Counted from the first letter of the stretch, positions 7,413-16,185 are shown. The stretch: 64,000 bases of DNA from JBBDIP01 sp050260675 (GCA_050260675.1 JBLNCN010000011.1:682001-746000); one strand, 5' to 3'. Translations and numbers: made by a program. Notes: generated from the sequence alone by a model not told the origin.

Positions 7413-7637
7413 TTAGCCGCTTGAGCCACTCGAACCACTTGCACTGATAGCGCCGACCGGGCAGGCCCCGACGCACCTCCTGCAGGCGTTGCACCTGCTG
7501 GGGTGAAACACCAGGGTCCACGCTGGAGCATCCATGCTGAGGGCGCCCGACGGGCAGATGGATGTGCACGCACCGCAATGAACGCATCTCTGGCCTGAAA
7601 CCGCCACACTGGGTTGTCGCTCAATCCCGCTGCTCAT
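7413..7637 (-). CDS. Two-cluster 4Fe-4S ferredoxin of the homocysteine pathway
   Basis: Short protein of 74 aa with two CxxCxxCxxxCP motifs (CVHCGACTSICP near residue 18 and CNACRRCVGACP near residue 49), so two 4Fe-4S clusters. The ATG overlaps the stop of the DUF39 gene (ATGA). In methanogens the partner of DUF39 is an NIL-domain ferredoxin; the NIL domain is absent here. The C-terminus is a low-complexity SGSSGSSG ending at 7413. A different frame remains open through 7322 and would stop exactly over the start of the UPF0280 gene, hinting at a frameshift near 7447 that removed a C-terminal extension. It probably supplies electrons or sulfur for homocysteine formation. Confidence 0.85.
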   Translation of the reverse strand: MSSGIERQPSVAVSGQRCVHCGACTSICPSGALSMDAPAWTLVFHPSRCNACRRCVGACPVGAISASGSSGSSG

Positions 7638-8812
7638 CTCGCTACCTCCCCGTCTCCTGAAACGACCTCGAGAGGCTTTGGCCGGGTATCACGAGGCAAC
7701 GGCATGACCGGCTCTTGCAGCAGGAAGTCGCCTCTCGAAATGCGGTCTCTGAGGACGCCGGCTATCTCTCTCGCTACCTTCAGGCTGGAAAGCGGCGCCG
7801 TCGGGACCTCCCTGCCGCCCACTGACACCGACCCGCTCCGGAGCTCTTCGTAGGAGACCTTCCTGAGGACCGGACGGCTCCTCGAAGGCACGCTATAGTC
7901 GTAGATGCTTGTGTAGATGTCCTTATTTCGAACACCTGTGCATGCTGCCATATCCTCGTCCAGGATGGGAATGGGGATACCGGCCCCCACAAACATGGTC
8001 ACGCCGTACTTCTCGAACACCGCGGCCCGGAGGAACCTCGGGTCCATCTGCTTGAGGTCGCCAATTAGAGCCAGCGTGCCAGCCGACCCTGTCGGAACTC
8101 CATTCTCACCCCTTGCTTGGCAAGGATTGTGCTGAGTCCCTTGCCACGCGACATAACCGTCGGCCCCGGCCAGGAAGATCCTGGTCCCGACGCCGGTCGT
8201 GCGGTACAGGGGATCGTTCAGGAGCGGGCTCAGTTCGCCGCTGGTGCTGTAATTGACGTTTCCCACGTGGGGCAGCAGCGTTCCCATGTAGGTGTAGATG
8301 GTCCGGTCCGAGGTATTGGCCGCCGCGCCATAGTTTTGGTAGCAGTTGCGGGGGTTGAACATGTAGGCCTGATTCAGCGACTCCTTGTCGACATAGGTCT
8401 CGATTTCCTTGAGCGGATAGCAATCGGTCCCGTAGGATGTAGCCCGCAGTTTGACCTTTTTGCCTGCCACCAGGTCTTCGATGACGTGGGCTCCGCCGTA
8501 GTCGAACCCTCTGGTCTCCGAAAGCTCCGTCGCACCGATGAATGCGTCGACCGCTGCGATCCCTGCATAGGCAGGGACGTCGTTGAGCCACACCTTGGAC
8601 ATGCGAATAGGGGGTTCCGAGTGCCCGAAGTTTAGAAACGCCCCGGTCGAGCACATTGGACCGAAGGTTGCGGTGGTCACCACATCGATCTTGGCGGCGG
8701 CCTCTCTCGGGCCGCTTTCCGCCACAATGGCTTTCATCTCCTCGGCGGTCACCACAACCGCCTTCTTCTCTTTGATCCTCTGGTTTATCTCGTCAAAGCT
8801 CTTGTACGACAC
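7634..8812 (-). CDS. DUF39 homocysteine biosynthesis protein (aspartate semialdehyde sulfurtransferase type)
   Basis: Protein of 392 aa of the COG1900/DUF39 family, which in anaerobes converts aspartate semialdehyde to homocysteine using sulfide-derived sulfur. Recognisable parts are the N-terminal SFDEINQRIKEKKAVVVTA, the TTATFGPMCSTGAFLNFGHS segment with a conserved Cys near residue 60, a TDCYPLKEIETY segment and the NPRNCYQNY segment near residue 155. I chose the GTG at 8810-8812 because GAGGAGG lies seven bases before it; an upstream extension in the same frame has no such site. It is followed by its ferredoxin and UPF0280 partners. About 150 bp separate it from the RACo-like gene upstream. 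Confidence 0.88.
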   Translation of the reverse strand: MSYKSFDEINQRIKEKKAVVVTAEEMKAIVAESGPREAAAKIDVVTTATFGPMCSTGAFLNFGHSEPPIRMSKVWLNDVPAYAGIAAVDAFIGATELSETRGFDYGGAHVIEDLVAGKKVKLRATSYGTDCYPLKEIETYVDKESLNQAYMFNPRNCYQNYGAAANTSDRTIYTYMGTLLPHVGNVNYSTSGELSPLLNDPLYRTTGVGTRIFLAGADGYVAWQGTQHNPCQARGENGVPTGSAGTLALIGDLKQMDPRFLRAAVFEKYGVTMFVGAGIPIPILDEDMAACTGVRNKDIYTSIYDYSVPSRSRPVLRKVSYEELRSGSVSVGGREVPTAPLSSLKVAREIAGVLRDRISRGDFLLQEPVMPLPRDTRPKPLEVVSGDGEVAR

Positions 8813-8961
8813 TGTAGGGCCTCCTCGTCTCGGACGCTTTTCCGGCGGGACAACACTCAACAGACACAAGCCGGACTTAGGGATCATCACGTAAGGAATT
8901 GCCGGCGTACCGCGTTAGCGCGGCACGTGGTGTGAGGAAGGGGCCCGCGGCGCCTTACTGG

Positions 8962-10194
8962 CTACCGCGTCCCCTGCGGCATCGCCATGTGGAAGTCGAG
9001 GGATTGGAGGAATTCGTCTTGGAAGGAGGGATCGGTGGACAGATCAACGTGCCTCGCCAGCTTCGCGATACGTTCAGCGGTTTCCCGCGTTTCGGCCGAT
9101 AGGGCCATCATCTCGGCTCCTGCAAGAGCGGCATTCCCCACTACCGTTACAGAGGACGGGTGGACCGGGGGCAACATCCCTGTAGAAAGCACGTTGTCCG
9201 CCGACACCGCACTGCCGAACGCCCCTGCTAGGAACACGTCCTTCACCGCGCCTGCGCTTATGCCTGCGTGCCGGAGCAGCAACTCGCATGCTGCCCGGAT
9301 AGCCCCTTTGGCCAGCTGAAACGCACGGATGTCCTTCTGGGTAAGGACCACACCCGGGGCAAGGCTGAAACCCATAGGTACCGCTTCCTGGGACATCACG
9401 ACTCTAGCGGAGAGTGGTCCCGAATCGTGGAGCCGCCCTGTTCGGTCCAGGATCCCGGCCCTTAGCATCACTGCAACCGCGTCTATCAGGCCGGAACCGC
9501 ACAGTCCTTTTGGAGCGCCGCCTCCCAATGTGGCTACGGAGATATCCCCGTCCCAGAGCACGACAGAGTCGATGGCCCCCGCCCGCGCCCGCATACCGCA
9601 GCCTATCTCGGCGCCCTCAAATGCGGGCCCGGCGGGGGCCGAGGCTGCAAAGAGCGTCTCGCCATGCCAGAGCAACACCTCGGTATTGGTCCCAAGGTCG
9701 ATAAGCATACGAGTGGCTCCTCCAGGTAACCCGGTGAAGATAGCCGCGGCCACGGCATCCGATCCCACGTACGACGCGATCAGCGGCGCGCAGTACATGG
9801 CGGGCAGACCAGGCAGCTCCGTGATTGCCGCTCTTCTGTAGGTCGGCACGTATGGGGCAGTTGCCAGAGTGGAAACATCCAGCCCCAACGCCAGATGGTG
9901 CATTGCGGTATTCCCGACCAGGACGCCGGATTGGACATGGGTCAAGAGCGTCCCGGACGTCTCACACAGGGCCCTCAGCAGGCCCGCAGCCTCTGCCAGC
10001 ACTGCCTTCTGCATGGCCAGCGCGGTTTCGCGACTTCTTAGAGCCAGAGTCAGGCGGGTCATCACGTCGGAACCATAGGCAGCCTGGGGATTCAGCCGCT
10101 CTCCCCTACCCACGACCGTGCCCGAGGAGAGGTCCAAGAGTGAACCTTCAATGGTGGTCGTGCCCACGTCCAGGGCAAACGCCGCGGCGCTCAA
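8962..10194 (-). CDS. RACo-like ASKHA ATPase reactivating corrinoid MetH
   Basis: Protein of 410 aa with the ASKHA fold of the C-terminal part of RACo-type corrinoid activators (DUF4445-like). It begins FALDVGTTTIEGSLLDLSSG (phosphate-1 motif). DLGTNTE lies near residue 167, a GLCGSGLIDAVAVMLRAGI segment near residue 232 and FLAGAFGSAVS near residue 328. The N-terminal 2Fe-2S domain of full RACo proteins is absent, so electrons must come from another protein. Its start overlaps the stop of metH (ATGA). Since the MetH here lacks its own AdoMet activation domain, this protein most likely carries out ATP-dependent reactivation of oxidised cob(II)alamin. Confidence 0.85.
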   Translation of the reverse strand: MSAAAFALDVGTTTIEGSLLDLSSGTVVGRGERLNPQAAYGSDVMTRLTLALRSRETALAMQKAVLAEAAGLLRALCETSGTLLTHVQSGVLVGNTAMHHLALGLDVSTLATAPYVPTYRRAAITELPGLPAMYCAPLIASYVGSDAVAAAIFTGLPGGATRMLIDLGTNTEVLLWHGETLFAASAPAGPAFEGAEIGCGMRARAGAIDSVVLWDGDISVATLGGGAPKGLCGSGLIDAVAVMLRAGILDRTGRLHDSGPLSARVVMSQEAVPMGFSLAPGVVLTQKDIRAFQLAKGAIRAACELLLRHAGISAGAVKDVFLAGAFGSAVSADNVLSTGMLPPVHPSSVTVVGNAALAGAEMMALSAETRETAERIAKLARHVDLSTDPSFQDEFLQSLDFHMAMPQGTR

Positions 10195-12740
10195 GTGCGC
10201 CCACCTCGCCGCTCGATAACCGAAGATGCCGCCTCAACCGCCTCCTGGGCGTCCCTCCCGTAACCCGCGGCGCCGATGGCCTCGGCAAATGCCCTGGTGG
10301 TGGCCGCCCCGCCGATCAGCACGGGGCAGTCGAAACCCTCCTTTGCGAACAGGTCGACGACCTCTTTCATCTTCGGCATAGTCGTGGTCATGAGAGCGCT
10401 GAGGCAGACAACATCGGCCTTGGCTTCCCGTGCCTTCTCCAGGATGGTCTCGGCCTTCACATCCCGTCCGAGGTCAATGACGGTGAACCCGTGGTTCTCC
10501 ATGAGGACCGAGACGATGTTCTTGCCGATATCGTGGATGTCTCCCTCAACGGTCGCGAGCACGACGACTCCCCGGGATACGCTGCTTCCTCCCAGGGCGG
10601 CTTTAGCCCGGGCTATCTCTGGCCTAAGCGCCTCGAACGCGGCTTTCATCGCCGAAGCCGACAGCATGAGTTGCGGGAGGAAGTAGACGCCTTCGGCGAA
10701 CAGCCTCCCCACCTGGTTAATCGCCGGGATCAAGTGGTCGTCAAGTAGCGAAATGGGCGATTCGCCGTCCCTCAAAGCCCCCTCAATGAGGGGAACGATT
10801 GTCTCCTTGTCGCCTTGCAGTACCGCATTGCGGATCCTGGGGCCATGCGCTGACGGCGCGGGTTCGCCCAGGTTGGCTGCGCCAACTGCCACCGACCTTG
10901 ACTCCCTACCACCAACCGCCGCCTGCCTCGATAGCGCCTCATCCTCAGTGTGGACCAGCCTCTTGGAGCCCACTGCCTCGATGTACTCCTTGGCCGACAC
11001 GTCCCTGTTGAGGAAGACCCGCGCGGCCCGGATCGTATCCATGATCCTCTCGTCGGTGGGATTCACGATCGCCATATCCAGCCCCGCCGAGAGCGCCATG
11101 TTCAGGTAGACGGCATTGAGGAAAGACCTGGCCGGCAAGCCGAAGGAGACGTTGGACACGCCGAGCGACGTGCGGCACCGGAGTTCTGCCCTGATGAGCC
11201 TCACTGCCTTTAGCGTCTCCGCGGCCTGGGACTGCTGCGCTCCGGCGGTCAGCGCCAGTGGGTCTATAACCACGTCCCACCTTGGAATGCCGTAGGACTC
11301 AGCCTTCTCCACGAGCCTGCGAGCGATATGGAGCCTTCTTTCAGCGGTAGCGGGGATGCCCTCTTCGTCGATGGTCAGCCCCAACACCGCAGCACCGTAT
11401 CGTTTGGCGATGGGCAGCAGGCACTCGGCCTTGCCTTCCTCCAGACTAACGGAGTTCACCAGCGCCTTACCAACGAAGCCCTTAAGCCCAGCCTCAATAG
11501 CATCGGGAGAAGTGGAGTCGATGGAAACCGGGACCGGCGTCGCCTCCTGCACAGCCTTGACGGCCCGGCTCATGGCCAAAGCTTCATCAATGAGCGGTAC
11601 TCCCACGTTCACGTCCAGAATGACCGCTCCTGCCTCTACCTGGGCCCTGGCCTGCTGGCGCAGCAGGCTGAAGTGACCCTCAGTAATGTCCCGCGTAAGA
11701 GCCTTCCTGCCCGTGGGGTTGATCCTTTCCCCGATGATCAGCGGGAGATGCGCCTCCGCCGCGAACACAGCCTGGGTGCGGGAGGTGAGGCAAAACTCCT
11801 CGCCAAGCGGACCGGCAGGTGCGCGGGCGACACACTCTGACGGTCCGCCGGCCGCCGGGCTCGAGCCGGGGGTAAGCCCGACCACCGCCCCTCTCAGAAG
11901 GCGTATGTGCTCCGGCGTGGTGCCGCAGCACCCACCTATAATTGTCGCTCCGGCAGCGACCAACCTCGGACCGTAGGATGCGAATTCCTCGGGCCCCATT
12001 GGGAACACGGTCCTGCCATCGCTGCCAAGGTGAGGCAGGCCCGCGTTGGGCTGCACCGAAACCGGCACCCGCGCTACAGCCGCGAGTCGCTTGATCGCGT
12101 CCACAAGCAGGTCCGGGCCTACCGAGCAGTTGAAGCCGATTGCGTCGGCCCCCATCGATTGCATGACCACCCCCGCGGCCTCGGGAGGAGTGCCTGTAAA
12201 GGACCGTCCCCGCGGGTCCAGGGTCATGTGGGCGATAAGCGGGATGCCCGGCGCCCGGTCTTTGCAGGCCAGGATCGCGGCCCTCATCTCGTTTAGGTCA
12301 GCTATGGTATCGATTACGATGAGGTCAGGCCCTCCCTCGACGAGAGCCTTCACCTGGGCGGCAAAGGCGTCGTATGCCTGGTCAAATGTGATTTCTCCCA
12401 GGGGCTCGACCAGCGATCCGAGAGGCCCGATGCACCCGGCTACCAGAGCTTTGCCTCCGACTGCCTCTCTGGCAATCCTGACGGCCGAGACGTTGATATC
12501 CCGGACTCTGTCCTGCAGTTCGAAGTGGGAGAGCCGTAGGGGATTTGCCCCGAAGGTATTTGTCTCGACGATCTGTGCGCCTGCTTCGGCGTAGCGTCGG
12601 TGTACCTCGGCGACCGCCGAAGGTTCCTCCAGACACCAGACGTCGGGGCAGTAGCCGGGCCGTAGTCCCATGGACTGGATGACGGTCCCGGTGGCTCCAT
12701 CGAAGACAGTAACTCCCTTACCTATGGGCAGCCTCGCCAT
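10191..12740 (-). CDS. metH: Cobalamin-dependent methionine synthase, core form without activation domain
   Basis: Protein of 849 aa that methylates homocysteine from methyltetrahydrofolate via cobalamin. Domains in order: homocysteine-binding domain (about 1-300) with zinc ligands in GFNCSVGP and GGCCGTTPEHIRL; pterin-binding domain (about 325-590, beginning LPLIGERINPTGRKAL); cobalamin cap and Rossmann domain (about 640-849) with the lower-ligand motif DIHDIG near residue 735. The C-terminal AdoMet-binding activation domain of classical MetH is missing. I chose the ATG at 12738-12740 because GGAGGGG lies before it; it overlaps metF by 23 bases. The reactivase gene follows directly. Confidence 0.95.
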   Translation of the reverse strand: MARLPIGKGVTVFDGATGTVIQSMGLRPGYCPDVWCLEEPSAVAEVHRRYAEAGAQIVETNTFGANPLRLSHFELQDRVRDINVSAVRIAREAVGGKALVAGCIGPLGSLVEPLGEITFDQAYDAFAAQVKALVEGGPDLIVIDTIADLNEMRAAILACKDRAPGIPLIAHMTLDPRGRSFTGTPPEAAGVVMQSMGADAIGFNCSVGPDLLVDAIKRLAAVARVPVSVQPNAGLPHLGSDGRTVFPMGPEEFASYGPRLVAAGATIIGGCCGTTPEHIRLLRGAVVGLTPGSSPAAGGPSECVARAPAGPLGEEFCLTSRTQAVFAAEAHLPLIIGERINPTGRKALTRDITEGHFSLLRQQARAQVEAGAVILDVNVGVPLIDEALAMSRAVKAVQEATPVPVSIDSTSPDAIEAGLKGFVGKALVNSVSLEEGKAECLLPIAKRYGAAVLGLTIDEEGIPATAERRLHIARRLVEKAESYGIPRWDVVIDPLALTAGAQQSQAAETLKAVRLIRAELRCRTSLGVSNVSFGLPARSFLNAVYLNMALSAGLDMAIVNPTDERIMDTIRAARVFLNRDVSAKEYIEAVGSKRLVHTEDEALSRQAAVGGRESRSVAVGAANLGEPAPSAHGPRIRNAVLQGDKETIVPLIEGALRDGESPISLLDDHLIPAINQVGRLFAEGVYFLPQLMLSASAMKAAFEALRPEIARAKAALGGSSVSRGVVVLATVEGDIHDIGKNIVSVLMENHGFTVIDLGRDVKAETILEKAREAKADVVCLSALMTTTMPKMKEVVDLFAKEGFDCPVLIGGAATTRAFAEAIGAAGYGRDAQEAVEAASSVIERRGGRT

Positions 12741-13638
12741 CGACCGATCCCCTCCTTCCAAGCACGCCCATCTCATCAAGAGCGCTTACTACGGCCAGCA
12801 CCCGCTTGGCGTTGTTCATGGGGAATATATGGATACCGTCGATCATCGAGTGCACCTCGCGCACAAACTCCTGCACGAGAGCGATTCCCTCGCCTCTTCC
12901 TCCCCGCTTCATCCTATCGATGACCCAGTCGGGTACCTCTATGCCCGGGACGCTCTCCCGAAGGTGACAGGCAAAATCGTAGTCCCTTAGGGGGAGCACG
13001 CCGTACAGCACCGGCACGCGGAGCCGCCCACTTACCCGCCTGAGCCACCGTTCCAGAGAACGGGGATCGTATATGGGCTGGGTCTGCACGAAGTGCGCTC
13101 CTGCAGCCACTTTCTGTTCCAGGCGAGCCATCTCAGCGCCAAGGTCCTCTGCAGTCGGATTGGCCACGCAGCCTATGGCGAAGTCGGTCCCCTGGTCAAG
13201 GACACCGCCCACGAGAGTCTCGCCCCGGTTCAACGTCGAAGCCAGTTTGATGAGACCTGCGGAATCAACTTCAAACACCCCTCTGGCTGAGGGATGGTCT
13301 CCCCTCACCGGTTCATCGCCGTGCAGAGCGAGGATGTTGCGCACGCCCAGGCCTGCCGCCCCCAGAAGTTCGGCCTGGAGGCCGATGACGTTCCTATCGC
13401 GGCATGTAAGGTGGAAAATGGCCTCGACTCCAACGTCCCGCTGGATGAGGTGCGCTAGCGTGATGGGGCTCATTCGTACGTTGGCCATGGGGCAGTCCGC
13501 CACGTTGACGGCATCCACCCTGTCCGAGAACATGCGGACCTTCTCCAGGGTCGCACGCACATCGGAGCCCCTGGGAGGGTCGATCTCGACGGTGACCGTG
13601 AAGTGGCCCTGCTTCAGGCGGTTGAAGAACCTAGCCAT
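12718..13638 (-). CDS. metF: Methylenetetrahydrofolate reductase
   Basis: Protein of 306 aa with the MetF TIM-barrel fold, which makes 5-methyltetrahydrofolate for MetH. Typical segments are TVEIDPPRG near residue 16, EAIFHLTCRDRN near residue 72, NILALHGDEP near residue 100 and the FVQTQPIYDP segment near residue 192. It has no extra zinc-binding or C-terminal domain. It is the first gene after the SAM-I riboswitch and terminator, so the whole module metF-metH-RACo-DUF39-ferredoxin-UPF0280 is probably switched off by S-adenosylmethionine. Confidence 0.95.
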   Translation of the reverse strand: MARFFNRLKQGHFTVTVEIDPPRGSDVRATLEKVRMFSDRVDAVNVADCPMANVRMSPITLAHLIQRDVGVEAIFHLTCRDRNVIGLQAELLGAAGLGVRNILALHGDEPVRGDHPSARGVFEVDSAGLIKLASTLNRGETLVGGVLDQGTDFAIGCVANPTAEDLGAEMARLEQKVAAGAHFVQTQPIYDPRSLERWLRRVSGRLRVPVLYGVLPLRDYDFACHLRESVPGIEVPDWVIDRMKRGGRGEGIALVQEFVREVHSMIDGIHIFPMNNAKRVLAVVSALDEMGVLGRRGSVDGEAAHR

Positions 13639-13654
13639 CGCTCATACCCCCATC

Positions 13655-13682
13655 AAAAGTAAAACCCTTCCGAGAGAAGGGT
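13655..13682 (-). terminator. Terminator controlled by the SAM-I riboswitch
   Basis: Stem ACCCTTC/GAAGGGT (13664-13682) with loop CGAGA read on the plus strand, followed on the minus strand by TTTTACTTTT. It lies between the riboswitch and the metF start and is the expected expression platform. Confidence 0.85.
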
Positions 13683-13700
13683 AGCTTCCTGCTTCACCTT

Positions 13701-13811
13701 CGCTCTCATCTTCCGGACTAACCGTCCGCAGGAGTTGGCACCGTTCTCGCAAGGAGTGGTTGCCGTGGCATCATCGGGCCTGTCCCTCCGCCGCCTCTTG
13801 ATGAAAGAGGT
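13701..13811 (-). promoter_or_regulatory. SAM-I (S-box) riboswitch
   Basis: The minus strand reads with the S-box conserved core: the P1/P2 start CTTTCATCAAGAGGCGGCGG, then AGGGACAGGCCCGATGATG, CCACGGCAACC, AACGGTGCCAA and the closing GATGAGAGCG that pairs back with the 5' end. All conserved internal loops are present. It is followed by an intrinsic terminator and then metF, so binding of S-adenosylmethionine should stop transcription of the methionine operon. Confidence 0.95.
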
Positions 13812-13831
13812 GCTATTCAGTTGTGGCTTAC

Positions 13832-13860
13832 ACTATAAGCGCGATCGATTTCACATGCAA
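13832..13860 (-). promoter_or_regulatory. Promoter of the methionine operon
   Basis: Minus strand: -35 TTGCAT (13855-13860), 17-bp spacer, -10 TATAGT (13832-13837). The expected start lies about 15 bases before the riboswitch core. Confidence 0.75.
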
Positions 13861-13872
13861 CAAGTTTTTCGC

Positions 13873-14217
13873 CTACTTCGCCCAATCCAGCCTCGGGGCG
13901 TCGCCCCAAAGCCTTTCCAGCCCGTAGAAAGCACGCTCCTGTTCGCGGAACACGTGCACGACTACGTCGCCGTAGTCCAAGAGCACCCATGCTCCGGTGT
14001 CATAGCCCTCAATGTGGGATGGTTTGCGGGTATCGGTGAGGCTTAGGGTCACCCGATCAGCCAGCGCCTTCACCTGCCGCTGCGTGGCCCCGGACGCTAT
14101 CACAAAGTAGTCGGCAATTGTGGTCATGTCTCCAACAGAAAGCACTGTCACGTTCTCCGCTTTGCCGGCCTCCAGCGAGGAAGCCACGGCAGTGGCCAGC
14201 TCCTTAGCGCTGCTTAT
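13873..14217 (-). CDS. rsfS: Ribosome silencing factor RsfS
   Basis: RsfS/Iojap protein that binds L14 and prevents subunit joining in starved cells. Typical segments are NVTVLSV, IADYFVIASG, GYDTGAWVLLDYGDVVVHVF and the closing LERLWGDAP. A GTG at 14185-14187 gives 104 aa but lacks a ribosome binding site. The family alignment extends ten more residues upstream (SSAKELATAV), to an ATA codon at 14215-14217 placed eight bases after GGGAGGTG. I therefore place the start at that unusual ATA; GTG is the alternative. It follows the LCP-family gene, as in many Bacillota (yqeK-rsfS neighbourhood). Confidence 0.88.
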   Translation of the reverse strand: MSSAKELATAVASSLEAGKAENVTVLSVGDMTTIADYFVIASGATQRQVKALADRVTLSLTDTRKPSHIEGYDTGAWVLLDYGDVVVHVFREQERAFYGLERLWGDAPRLDWAK

Positions 14218-14239
14218 CTCATCCGCACCTCCCGGCAGG

Positions 14240-15574
14240 TCAGAACGACTGCGTGTAGTCTTTGCCTACTATTATTAACACGTCTGCCCCTTCGGGCACA
14301 CTCCCTGTGAACGATTTGGCGCCGGGGCAGGGTTTGGCGATACCGTTCAATACGAGATACTGAGAGGACCTCTTCTCCGGCGAGCCCACTATCCTGGTCT
14401 CAGCATAGTCCTGCCTTGGGGCCTTGCCTACCGACACCACGTTGAACCCTTCGGCCCTAAGGTGTGCGGCAAGGGCGTCAGCCGACCCTGCTATACCGTT
14501 ACCTTCCTGCACAGCAACGGAAATGGTAGCATTCCTCTCCTTGCTGATGCCGCGCAGAAGCTCGTCAACCAGCTTCCCGGTCGCGCTCATATCCGCCAAC
14601 CAGTAACTGAGCTCTCCCCTGCCGTCGGCATCGTCAATGTACTTGTCGACCCCCGGCACGGTGGCTATCTTTACGTTATCCAGCGACACGTCCGTAGCCA
14701 TATATGCCAGCCTCAGGATCTCGTCGGTGGTGAGATCGGTCTTCACGTACGGCGACAGGGTCCGAACCAATTCAGGGATCTTGAGCACTGCAGATAGGCT
14801 CTTGAGCCTTCCCAGCAAGGCGCTCAGGAACATCTTTTGGGTAGCGACCCGTCCTATGTCCCCGTTTTCGTACTTCCTGTAGCGGACCAACTGCAACGCT
14901 TTGTCCCCGTCCAGGGTCTGAGGCCCCTTCTTGAGATCAATGAGCAGGTTCTGGCTCGGGTCATGGTAGTACATGTCCTGGGGGACGTCGACGTCTACCC
15001 CGTCTAGCGCGTCAACTGCCTTTTTGAACGCCTCGAAGTCAACCCGAACATAGTAGTGGATGGGCACGTCCAGGAACTTTTCCACGGCCTTCACGGCGAG
15101 CTCAGGGCCTCCGTAGGCGTGGGCGTGCGCGGCCTTCTCGTAACCGTATCCCTCTTCGGGAATGAATATCCTGGTGTCGCGAGGGATGAAGAGCATACCG
15201 ACCTCTTTCGTCTCGGGGTCGAAACTGATGACTATCATGGTATCAGATCTGGTGCCGGTCATGGTGGCCTGCGGGTTCACGGGTTTGCCGTTGATGCCCG
15301 AGTCGATGCCTAGAGCAAGGATGTTGATCCTGCCCTGATAGGTCTCCTCTTCCCCTTCGGGGATAAGCCCGCCCGGCTTAGTGGTGATGATGTCGCGGTA
15401 GAGACCGTACGCGGCGCCTCCGCAGAAGAGGGCAATTGCAAGAACAACTAGGCCGAGAAGCCTGACCCAGTTTCCTCTGGGGCGGCGCACTTCGCTCGCT
15501 TGGAACACCCTGGTTTCTTCTATTCCGCTTGTCTCAGCGCTCAGGCGCCTGCGCGAGGTTCTGCGAGACCTCAT
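14240..15574 (-). CDS. LytR-CpsA-Psr family cell-wall glycopolymer ligase
   Basis: Membrane-anchored LCP protein of 444 aa: an Arg-rich cytoplasmic start, one transmembrane segment (about 36-60), an LCP domain (about 84-330) with TRSDTMIVISFDP, FIPRDTRIFIPE and VRYRKYENGDIGR, and a C-terminal LytR_C domain (about 350-444). LCP enzymes transfer undecaprenyl-linked glycopolymers to peptidoglycan outside the cell. The gene overlaps the end of yqeK by 41 bases and precedes rsfS, a frequent arrangement in Bacillota. The chosen ATG has only a weak ribosome site, consistent with coupling. Confidence 0.92.
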   Translation of the reverse strand: MRSRRTSRRRLSAETSGIEETRVFQASEVRRPRGNWVRLLGLVVLAIALFCGGAAYGLYRDIITTKPGGLIPEGEEETYQGRINILALGIDSGINGKPVNPQATMTGTRSDTMIVISFDPETKEVGMLFIPRDTRIFIPEEGYGYEKAAHAHAYGGPELAVKAVEKFLDVPIHYYVRVDFEAFKKAVDALDGVDVDVPQDMYYHDPSQNLLIDLKKGPQTLDGDKALQLVRYRKYENGDIGRVATQKMFLSALLGRLKSLSAVLKIPELVRTLSPYVKTDLTTDEILRLAYMATDVSLDNVKIATVPGVDKYIDDADGRGELSYWLADMSATGKLVDELLRGISKERNATISVAVQEGNGIAGSADALAAHLRAEGFNVVSVGKAPRQDYAETRIVGSPEKRSSQYLVLNGIAKPCPGAKSFTGSVPEGADVLIIVGKDYTQSF

Positions 15575-16133
15575 TGAAGACCACCACCGTTTCCGGATCG
15601 ACGAAGGACGAGCGGGCGTCCAACGAATGCTTGATTGCGTTCTTCAGCGCTTCTTTGAGAGCTTCCCGGACTCTGCCTCTCCCGGCAAGCTCCCTCAATT
15701 CCTGCACTCCGGGATAGTCCCGGGTCTCCTCAATCTTATCCGCCAAGTACAGGGTCTGCTCAAGGCCTGTCCACCCTGCGCGGCCCGTAACATGCGATTC
15801 GACTGCAGCTAAGATGCAGGGATCTGTTACGCCCTGCTCCCTGGCTATGACTGCAGCGACCCTTCCGTGCAGCAAGACGGGGCTCTTTTCGTCCTCCGTT
15901 CTCACCATTATACCTTTCGCACGCGCCAACCGTACAAGTTCGGCCGGAGTCTCGTCCCTGACAATATCATGTAGGACAGCCGCTACTGCGGCTTTCTGTG
16001 GGTCGGCGCCAAAAGCGCCAGCAAGTGCTAAAGCAGCCCGGACCGTTCCCTCGGTGTGCAAGAGTCTCCTTCCCGAGAGGTACCGGCGGGCTATGCTCCA
16101 GGCCAGACGCAGGTCCTCGTTCGCTGCACTCAC
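15534..16133 (-). CDS. yqeK: HD-domain diadenosine tetraphosphate hydrolase YqeK
   Basis: HD-superfamily protein of 199 aa. The first His is in LLHTEGTVRAA near residue 25, the HD pair in AAVLHDIVRDE near residue 54, a HGRVAAVIAREQ segment near residue 89 and the LYLADKIEETRDYPGV motif near residue 128 diagnostic of YqeK. The family hydrolyses Ap4A symmetrically. Gene order yqeK-LCP-rsfS is conserved in Bacillota, and nadD, which usually precedes yqeK, is about 450 bp upstream with an RRM gene between. Confidence 0.92.
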   Translation of the reverse strand: MSAANEDLRLAWSIARRYLSGRRLLHTEGTVRAALALAGAFGADPQKAAVAAVLHDIVRDETPAELVRLARAKGIMVRTEDEKSPVLLHGRVAAVIAREQGVTDPCILAAVESHVTGRAGWTGLEQTLYLADKIEETRDYPGVQELRELAGRGRVREALKEALKNAIKHSLDARSSFVDPETVVVFNEVSQNLAQAPER

Positions 16134-16185
16134 CTCGGACTCGACGGAGTCACGATATTAGACTTATGTAATCCGTTACTAGTTC

